NCBI GenBank assembly: GCA_002316295.1
Contig: DCDF01000171.1
Span: 1-5,040 of the forward strand
DNA: 5,040 nt
Reading direction: 5' to 3'
DNA from: Syntrophaceae bacterium UBA1062
Lineage (GTDB): Bacteria; Desulfobacterota; Desulfomonilia; UBA1062
Notes under the pieces: generated by a model
Seen by the model: the letters and a program-made list of their open reading frames with translations, nothing else
The model's database searches: none
Told to the model about the DNA's origin: nothing
Position numbers and translations under genes: made by a program
Shown here: positions 1 through 3,604 of the stretch, one piece after another
Layout of the letters: every line of letters begins with the position of its first letter
Position numbering within the stretch: position 1 is the stretch's first letter

Positions 1-284
1 CAGGCCCGCGAAAAGCCGCGGGTTCGTGCCGCGTGCAACGAAAACCATCCGGACTCAAGAGCATCTGCGGAATCCACCACTGTGCAGTGATGGCAAAAAT
101 AAGCGATGCGATCCTTGTGGTCAAGGGCATAGAAAGAGGCGGATTCCCTGATCTGCATGCTCCCGTCATTCGATGCAGGGATACGGCTTTTCATCCGACG
201 GCAGGATAACACGGCGGTCTTCGAAAGAGCGTCGATGCGTCCGCTCCTGTCATCTGGCGTTCTTCTATACAACTGGTCCCGCAT
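1..284 (-). CDS. Hypothetical protein with a CxxC pair, partial (C-terminus off the left edge)
   Basis: I do not recognise this protein. The frame is open from 284 to the left edge, giving 94 residues with no stop. The N-terminal half is Arg-rich and basic. A single CHHC (C64, C67) follows near residues 62-67, then a hydrophilic stretch with W80, as in small zinc-ribbon proteins whose second Cys pair would lie beyond the edge. ATG 284 was chosen because GAGGA lies 4 nt upstream and a -10-like box plus palindrome lie about 50-75 nt upstream. The frame also stays open to an ATG at 386, which would add 34 residues, but that start lacks a ribosome site and would place the promoter-like AT-rich island inside the gene. 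Internal ATGs occur at 194 and 158. Codon choice (AGA, TTA) is less GC-biased than in the neighbouring genes, so it may be transferred, or a chance open frame. A frame this long is unlikely but not impossible by chance. Confidence 0.42.
   Translation of the reverse strand, partial: MRDQLYRRTPDDRSGRIDALSKTAVLSCRRMKSRIPASNDGSMQIRESASFYALDHKDRIAYFCHHCTVVDSADALESGWFSLHAARTRGFSRA
5..22. repeat. Small GC-rich hairpin (6-bp stem)
   Basis: CCCGCG at 5-10 and CGCGGG at 17-22 are perfect complements separated by a 6-nt loop. No T-run follows on either strand, so this is not a convincing intrinsic terminator. On the minus strand it would lie inside the partial ORF, where it encodes a stretch around Arg-Gly-Phe-Ser-Arg. 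It may be incidental in GC-rich DNA. Confidence 0.35.
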
Positions 285-288
285 AACA

Positions 289-293
289 TCCTC
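289..293 (-). promoter_or_regulatory. Ribosome binding site for the left-edge ORF
   Basis: On the minus strand GAGGA ends 4 nt before ATG 284. This is a good, slightly close Shine-Dalgarno match. It is the main reason to prefer 284 over the other in-frame ATGs at 386, 194 and 158, none of which has a comparable site at a normal distance. Confidence 0.45.
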
Positions 294-331
294 ATTCCAG
301 GGCAGCACCGGGTACGGCCATGCGTCAAGTG

Positions 332-354
332 TGTAATTTTGCCCGAAAATTACA
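332..354. promoter_or_regulatory. Perfect 9-bp inverted repeat, candidate operator
   Basis: The arms TGTAATTTT (332-340) and AAAATTACA (346-354) are perfect inverted copies around the 5-nt centre GCCCG. The AT-rich arms with a GC-rich centre, and a half-site pattern TGTAA-N13-TTACA, are typical of dimeric repressor operators. On the minus strand it begins at the end of a TATTAT box (359-354), so it would cover the expected transcription start near 347, a classic repression position. Neither side carries the T-run expected of an intrinsic terminator. I cannot assign the regulator family. Confidence 0.55.
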
Positions 355-410
355 TAATATTTAATTACTTTATCACGAATATACATGCATAGCAAACGAA
401 TAATATCATA
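354..410 (-). promoter_or_regulatory. AT-rich promoter-like island upstream of the left-edge ORF
   Basis: This is the most AT-rich stretch of the window, between the AmrS-like gene and the left-edge ORF. TATTAT (359-354 on the minus strand) matches the sigma-70 -10 consensus at 5 of 6 positions, but no good -35 hexamer lies 16-18 nt upstream. A second, weaker pair is TTTGCT (396-391) and GATAAA (374-369), spaced by 16. The heptamer ACGAATA occurs at 375-381 and again at 396-402 on the plus strand, 21 bp or two helical turns apart. Together these suggest a regulated promoter that may need an activator. The exact elements are uncertain. Confidence 0.4.
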
Positions 411-465
411 GGCGCAACACCGGCTCCCCGCCTTTTCCCGTCCGTTCGCCGGCAGGACCGGGGCA

Positions 466-1482
466 TTACCGGAACACCCCTGCGACTCTGTGGCCGCAGA
501 ACGGGCAGCGGCCCTCTTCGATGTGAACAGCGACCTCTCTCATGCCGGCCTGTCTCTTCACCACGGTCTTCGAGCAGTTCGGGCAGATGATGTCTCCGTA
601 TTCCCCCGCAACATTACCCAGATATACATGCTGCAGGCCGTGCGATGTGCCGATTTCGCGCGCCTCTCTCAGTTTCTCTTCCGGGGTGGCCCGCGTCTGG
701 GAGGTGCGGTAGGCCGGGTAGAACCTGCTGATGTGCCAGGGGATTGCCGGGTTCACGCCGGCGATGAACTTCGCGATATCCGCGAGCTCTTCTCTGCTGT
801 CGTTGAGCCCCGGCACCACCAGCGTGGTGATCTCCATCCAGATGTCGCTCCCGCCGATCCGTTCGATGGATTCGAGCACGGGCTTCAGCCTTGCCTTGCA
901 GGTGCTGCGGTAAAATCGGTCGCGGAACGACTTGAGATCAATGTTGCAGGCATCGAGAACGGGATGGATCGTCGAAAGGGCCTCCCCGGTCATGTATCCG
1001 TTGGACACAAAGACGTTCATGAGGCCCCGGTCCTTTGCCAGCCGTGCGGTATCATAGGCATACTCAAAGAAAATCGTGGGCTCGGTGTAGGTATAGGAAA
1101 TGCTTCTGCATCCCTGCTGCCGGGCATTGGCGACAATCTCTTCGGAGCTGAGCATTTTCCCCCACTGAATCCGCTCTTCCCGTGAAGAGACCTGGGAAAT
1201 ACTCCAGTTCTGGCAGAAATCGCATCTGAAGTTGCAGCCGATGGTTGCGATAGAGTAGGAATCGGTCCCCGGAAGAAAGTGGTACAGGGGCTTTTTCTCG
1301 ATCGGGTCCACCTGTGCCGCTATCACCTCGCCGTACACATGGGTGTACAGGATGCCGTCCCGGTTCTGGCGGACTCCGCAAAAACCGAAATGATCTTCGG
1401 ATATCCGGCACCGATGGCTGCAGAGACGGCAGCGTACCTTTTGCCCCTCTTCCCTCTCGTAGAGCATCGCCTCACGGATCAC
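466..1482 (-). CDS. amrS: Radical SAM enzyme of the AmmeMemoRadiSam (AmrS-like) family
   Basis: This 338-residue cytoplasmic enzyme is a radical S-adenosylmethionine protein close to pyruvate formate-lyase activating enzymes but of the AmmeMemoRadiSam type, usually found with Memo and AMMECR1 homologues. The reaction is, as far as I know, not settled. The [4Fe-4S] triad is C83, C87 and C90 (CNFRCDFC), in the family's CxxxCxxC spacing. An N-terminal cluster (C18, C21, C25, C35) precedes it, and a C-terminal zinc-ribbon-like set (C300, C303, C326, C329) closes the protein. Substrate-barrel motifs include YTYTEPTIFFE (130-140) and VVPGLND (222-228). The start is GTG 1482, chosen because GGAGG lies 6 nt upstream and an in-frame stop lies just before it; ATG 1467 is the alternative. 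The stop is TAA at 466. It lies 220 nt after the HIT gene and probably has its own promoter. No Memo or AMMECR1 gene is in the window. Confidence 0.93.
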   Translation of the reverse strand: MIREAMLYEREEGQKVRCRLCSHRCRISEDHFGFCGVRQNRDGILYTHVYGEVIAAQVDPIEKKPLYHFLPGTDSYSIATIGCNFRCDFCQNWSISQVSSREERIQWGKMLSSEEIVANARQQGCRSISYTYTEPTIFFEYAYDTARLAKDRGLMNVFVSNGYMTGEALSTIHPVLDACNIDLKSFRDRFYRSTCKARLKPVLESIERIGGSDIWMEITTLVVPGLNDSREELADIAKFIAGVNPAIPWHISRFYPAYRTSQTRATPEEKLREAREIGTSHGLQHVYLGNVAGEYGDIICPNCSKTVVKRQAGMREVAVHIEEGRCPFCGHRVAGVFR

Positions 1483-1558
1483 GGCGTTCCTCCTTCTTCA
1501 GAGCGAAAAGGCCCTTCTTGAATTCATAATAGAGGAGCCCCTCCGGAATCTCACCCAT
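1472..1558 (-). CDS. Possible 28-residue leader ORF overlapping the AmrS-like start
   Basis: ATG 1558 opens a 28-codon ORF whose TGA (1474-1472) lies 8 nt inside the radical SAM gene, overlapping its GTG start by 11 nt. The peptide has a protein-like composition: an N-terminal MGEIPEGLLYYEF segment, then a Lys/Glu/Arg-rich tail. The GGAGG that serves the radical SAM gene lies inside this ORF, so translation of it could couple to, or modulate, the downstream start. Its own ribosome site is weak (a GCAGG about 6 nt upstream). A candidate promoter (1526-1554) lies inside it; if that promoter is the real one, most transcripts would lack this ORF. ORFs this short often arise by chance. Confidence 0.25.
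   Translation of the reverse strand: MGEIPEGLLYYEFKKGLFALKKEERRDP
1489..1493 (-). promoter_or_regulatory. Ribosome binding site for the GTG start of the AmrS-like gene
   Basis: On the minus strand GGAGG sits 6 nt before GTG 1482. The strength and spacing decide the non-ATG start over the in-frame ATG at 1467, whose upstream GTGAGG is only 3 nt away. A TGA in the same frame just upstream rules out a longer N-terminus. Confidence 0.8.
1526..1554 (-). promoter_or_regulatory. Candidate sigma-70 promoter of the AmrS-like gene
   Basis: On the minus strand, GTGAGA (1554-1549, 4 of 6 matches to TTGACA) is followed after exactly 17 nt by TATTAT (1531-1526, 5 of 6 matches to TATAAT). The predicted transcription start near 1519 would leave a leader of roughly 37 nt before GTG 1482. 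The 220-nt gap after the HIT gene is consistent with a separate transcription unit. This is a consensus match by eye, and the spacer is GC-rich. Confidence 0.35.
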
Positions 1559-1593
1559 TCATTGCCTGCAGCCGGTGTGACATTCCTTGAGGA

Positions 1594-1609
1594 CGGCGCC
1601 CGTGCGCCG
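1594..1609. repeat. GC-rich hairpin in the HIT to AmrS gap
   Basis: CGGCGC (1594-1599) and GCGCCG (1604-1609) form a perfect 6-bp stem around a 4-nt loop, CCGT. No T-run follows, so it is not a standard intrinsic terminator. With the hairpin at 1679-1695 it is one of two perfect 6-bp stems in a 220-nt gap. It could slow polymerase, stabilise the upstream mRNA end, or be incidental. Confidence 0.35.
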
Positions 1610-1678
1610 AGAGACGGGAGAGCCCGCGGCCCGCTCATGGAAGGCTGTGGGAAGGGGCCTGTTGAGCCTGCATGAACC

Positions 1679-1695
1679 CGACGGGAGAACCGTCG
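1679..1695 (-). terminator. Hairpin just downstream of the HIT gene, possible terminator or processing site
   Basis: Read on the minus strand, CGACGG, a 5-nt loop TTCTC and CCGTCG form a perfect 6-bp stem starting 8 nt after the HIT stop codon. The position is right for the end of the alaS-hisB-hisA-HIT transcript. The stem is short and is followed by GGTTC rather than a T-run, so it does not meet the usual intrinsic-terminator pattern. It may instead protect the 3' end of the message or leave partial read-through into the radical SAM gene. Confidence 0.35.
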
Positions 1696-1702
1696 AATCC
1701 GC

Positions 1703-2038
1703 TCATCCCATATCGCTGGTCAGTTGTCTGCCTCCCATGACATGCAGGTGCAGGTGCTTCACGATCTGGGTCCCGTGCTCGCCGCTGTTGATGACGAGAC
1801 GGTAGCCGGACCGATCGATCCCCTTGATCCTGGCGACTTCCTGCGCCGCCCTGAGCATTGAAAACCAGATCTCCTTGTCATCGAGGTCATTGATGCCTGC
1901 ATAGTGCTTCCTGGGAATCACGATGGTATGCACAGGCGCCAGGGGCTGGATATCGTCGAAGGCCACTACCAGGTCATCCTCGTAGACCCTGTTCGAAGGG
2001 ACCTCATTGTTGACAATCTTGCAGAAAATACAACCCAT
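1703..2038 (-). CDS. HIT-family (HINT-like) nucleotide hydrolase/transferase
   Basis: This complete 111-residue protein has the length and layout of bacterial HINT-type proteins, which cleave nucleoside phosphoramidates or related AMP-linked substrates in the cytoplasm. The signature histidine triad is HLHLHV (H95, H97, H99), followed by the typical GGRQL; the middle histidine (H97) is the expected nucleophile that carries the AMP intermediate. N-terminal C3 and C6 (CIFC), with H45 and a triad histidine, match the zinc-binding set of many bacterial members. It starts 20 nt after hisA, with GGAGG 6 nt before ATG 2038; an overlapping ATG at 2043 is out of frame. HIT genes are often linked to histidine operons, where adenylylated intermediates and AMP-like products arise, but the link here is an inference. 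The physiological substrate is unknown. Confidence 0.93.
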   Translation of the reverse strand: MGCIFCKIVNNEVPSNRVYEDDLVVAFDDIQPLAPVHTIVIPRKHYAGINDLDDKEIWFSMLRAAQEVARIKGIDRSGYRLVINSGEHGTQIVKHLHLHVMGGRQLTSDMG

Positions 2039-2044
2039 ACCATA

Positions 2045-2049
2045 CCTCC
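2045..2049 (-). promoter_or_regulatory. Ribosome binding site for the HIT gene
   Basis: On the minus strand GGAGG lies 6 nt before ATG 2038, inside the 20-nt spacer after the hisA stop. It fixes the start among two closely spaced ATGs: 2043 is out of frame and too close to the site. Confidence 0.7.
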
Positions 2050-2058
2050 GGAAAAAGT

Positions 2059-2778
2059 TTACGATCCGCTCTGAGCTATCGCTTCTTTCAGGTCGATCCT
2101 TCCTTCATAAACGGCCTTGCCGGTGATCACGCCCATGAGGCCCGGTATTTCATTCAGCGCACGGATATCCTCCATGCTCGAAACCCCGCCCGATGCGATC
2201 ACCGGGATCTTCACCCGCCGTACCATCTCGGAGGTGGCCGCGATGTTCGGGCCGGTGAGCATGCCGTCGCGGTCGATATCCGTATACACCACGAAGGCGG
2301 GAGAGCACTGTTCATACTCTCTTGCCAGTGAAACAGCGGTCTTTTCCGTGATCTCCTTCCAGCCGCGGGTCGCCACACGGCCCTTGAGCGCATCGATCCC
2401 GATGCCCACCCTTCCCGGAAAGGCCGCGATGATCTCCTGTGCCGCTCCCGGGCTCTCCGCCGTCACCGTGCCGAGGATCACATAGCTCACGCCGAGGTCG
2501 AGCGCGCGCCGCGCGTCATCGATGCTCCTGATCCCTCCTCCCAGCTCGACCTTTGCATCGACGGCTCTGCAGATGGATTCGATGGCCTTTCCATTGACGC
2601 CGCGACCCTTTACAGACCCGTCGAGATCCACCACGTGGATCCTTTCAGCGCCGGCATCCTGAAACGCTTTTGCGACATCGGCCGGCTCGCTGCTGTACCA
2701 GGTGACATCATCGAAGGCGCCCTTTTTCAGGCGCACCACCTTCCCCTCGTGGAGATCAATGGCAGGGATGACGATCAT
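2059..2778 (-). CDS. hisA: Phosphoribosylformimino-5-aminoimidazole carboxamide ribotide isomerase (HisA)
   Basis: HisA converts ProFAR to PRFAR by an Amadori rearrangement, the fourth step of histidine synthesis, in the cytoplasm. The 239 residues match the usual length of this half-repeat TIM barrel. The N-terminal strand MIVIPAIDLHEGKVVRL holds the first catalytic aspartate (D8) and GIGIDALKG holds the second (D129). The phosphate-binding loops are GGGIR (80-84) and SGGVSS (196-201), and YTDIDRDGMLTGPN (165-178) is the conserved second-half segment. A longer in-frame extension to 3054 exists, but it overlaps the upstream gene and has no HisA character. ATG 2778 has GGAGG 5 nt upstream and overlaps the stop of the 84-residue gene as ATGA. 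The stop is TAA. The product would normally pass to HisH/HisF, which are not in this window. No defects are seen. Confidence 0.97.
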   Translation of the reverse strand: MIVIPAIDLHEGKVVRLKKGAFDDVTWYSSEPADVAKAFQDAGAERIHVVDLDGSVKGRGVNGKAIESICRAVDAKVELGGGIRSIDDARRALDLGVSYVILGTVTAESPGAAQEIIAAFPGRVGIGIDALKGRVATRGWKEITEKTAVSLAREYEQCSPAFVVYTDIDRDGMLTGPNIAATSEMVRRVKIPVIASGGVSSMEDIRALNEIPGLMGVITGKAVYEGRIDLKEAIAQSGS

Positions 2779-3029
2779 GTCGCCCTCCGATGCTCTTTCA
2801 CCCACCAGCTGTTGAACAGGATGCAGTACCTGAGGATATAGACGTTCTTGTCGGAGGCCCGCACCTTGTAGAACTCCTCCGGATAAAAGCTCGGGTCTTC
2901 GTAGGCCTCCCTCCAGTGGCTCAGCACCTTCTCGATCTCCATGCTTCTCCCGTCGACCTCCATCCGGCATGGCTTGCCGGGAAAGGTATAGCTGTCGGCG
3001 GTTCTCACCTTGGCGTGCCGGTACTTCAT
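2775..3029 (-). CDS. Unrecognised 84-residue protein between hisB and hisA
   Basis: I cannot name this family with confidence. The gene encodes a small soluble protein with no signal peptide or membrane segment. Visible features are a basic N-terminus, PGKPCRMEVDGRSMEIEKVL (residues 17-36), a charged/aromatic part HWREAYEDPSFYPEEFYKV (38-56) and a C-terminal KNVYILRY...NSWWVKEH (61-80). The order 'VDGR, EIEKVL, HWRE, FYKV, YILRY, WWV' suggests a small beta-rich fold and loosely recalls DUF6504-type proteins, though that resemblance is from memory. The start is ATG 3029, which overlaps the hisB stop as ATGA; its stop in turn overlaps the hisA start as ATGA. Its own ribosome site is weak (GCGAGC), so it is probably translated by coupling to hisB. 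It occupies the position where hisH is commonly found but shows no glutamine amidotransferase motifs and is far too short for HisH. Confidence 0.85.
   Translation of the reverse strand: MKYRHAKVRTADSYTFPGKPCRMEVDGRSMEIEKVLSHWREAYEDPSFYPEEFYKVRASDKNVYILRYCILFNSWWVKEHRRAT
2784..2788 (-). promoter_or_regulatory. Ribosome binding site that fixes the hisA start
   Basis: On the minus strand GGAGG sits 5 nt before ATG 2778, inside the last codons of the 84-residue gene. It supports the 239-residue HisA rather than an in-frame 331-residue version starting at 3054. Confidence 0.75.
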
Positions 3030-3604
3030 AAGCTCGCTTTTGTCGAAGGGACATCGACCCCGGTTACGGCCACGGCCTCTTTCAGCGCCCGGGCGCACGC
3101 CTTGAAGCACGCCTCCGCCAGATGGTGGCCGTTGCCCGACGCGAAGACGCTCATGTGCATGGTTACGCCCGCGTTGAAGGCAAGCGCCCGGAAGAACTCG
3201 GGAACGAGCTCGAGGTTCAGGTCGCCCGCCTGGCCGTGGAACACGTCGCCCCCATGGATCTGGAAATACGGCCTGCCGGAGATGTCCAGGCACACTTCCA
3301 CCAGGGACTCGTCCATGGGCACCTTTGCGAGCCCGTAGCGGGTGATGCCCTTTTTCTCGCCGAGGGCCTTCTTGAGAGCCTTGCCCAGCACGATGCCGAT
3401 GTCCTCTACGGTATGGTGCAGGTCAACGTGGACATCGCCCTTGGCATCCACCGTGAGCCCCATCCCCCCGTGCTTGGCGAGGGCATCGAGCATGTGGGTC
3501 AGAAAGCCCGAGGGGATGTTCGGATTGAACTCCCCGCCGTCGAGGCAGAGCGTGATCGAGATCTCCGTCTCCTTGGTCTTGCGCGTGACCGTCGCTGTTC
3601 TCAT
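3026..3604 (-). CDS. hisB: Imidazoleglycerol-phosphate dehydratase (HisB, monofunctional)
   Basis: HisB dehydrates imidazoleglycerol phosphate to imidazoleacetol phosphate using a manganese centre, in a cytoplasmic 24-mer. The 192 residues match the monofunctional enzyme; the phosphatase domain of the enterobacterial fusion is absent. The opening RTATVTRKTKET is typical. Metal-site motifs are THML (H37) with KHG (H45), DLHHTVED (61-68; H63, H64, E67), the tract around H150, and GNGHHLAEACFK (157-168; H160, H161, E164). PMDES (96-100), DISGRP (107-112) and the C-terminal PSTK (186-189) are also present. An oddity is FLTHML, where the family usually has F-[FL]-D-H-M, so the aspartate beside H37 is a threonine. 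ATG 3604 overlaps the alaS stop as ATGA, with GGGGG about 7 nt upstream; the hisB stop overlaps the next start the same way. Expression is therefore probably coupled to alaS. Confidence 0.97.
   Translation of the reverse strand: MRTATVTRKTKETEISITLCLDGGEFNPNIPSGFLTHMLDALAKHGGMGLTVDAKGDVHVDLHHTVEDIGIVLGKALKKALGEKKGITRYGLAKVPMDESLVEVCLDISGRPYFQIHGGDVFHGQAGDLNLELVPEFFRALAFNAGVTMHMSVFASGNGHHLAEACFKACARALKEAVAVTGVDVPSTKASL

Noticed and set aside
3..209. A plus-strand frame open from the left edge to 209, with an internal ATG of 39 codons
   Set aside because: It has no ribosome site and no recognisable motif, and it lies opposite the better supported minus-strand ORF.
421..480. Possible intrinsic terminator after the radical SAM gene
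   Set aside because: Only 4- to 5-bp GC stems around CCGG can be formed and no T-run follows, so I cannot support a terminator there.
490..1185. A 231-codon plus-strand ORF opposite the radical SAM gene
   Set aside because: It is the antisense shadow of a well-conserved gene in GC-rich DNA. The translation is Arg/Gly/Pro/Ala-rich with no family motif.
1613..1688. Repeat of GACGGGAGA at 1613-1621 and 1680-1688
   Set aside because: A single 9-bp direct repeat, one copy of which lies in the hairpin, without further copies or flanking similarity; probably chance.
1559..1702. An in-frame segment before the 28-codon ORF, ending in a CHTGC-containing stretch and a TGA, considered as a selenoprotein
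   Set aside because: The upstream reading has no start with a ribosome site, its composition looks non-coding, and the hairpin after the TGA is too small to be a convincing SECIS element.
2059..3054. A 331-residue version of HisA with an N-terminal extension
   Set aside because: The extra 92 residues are the +1/-1 shadow of the 84-residue gene and of the hisB end, lack HisA character, and precede a clear GGAGG plus ATG at 2778.
2775..3293. A 172-residue version of the small protein starting at 3293
   Set aside because: The part upstream of 3029 lies wholly inside hisB in another frame and is Arg/Gly/Pro-rich, as shadow frames of GC-rich genes are. The ATGA start at 3029 explains the gene.
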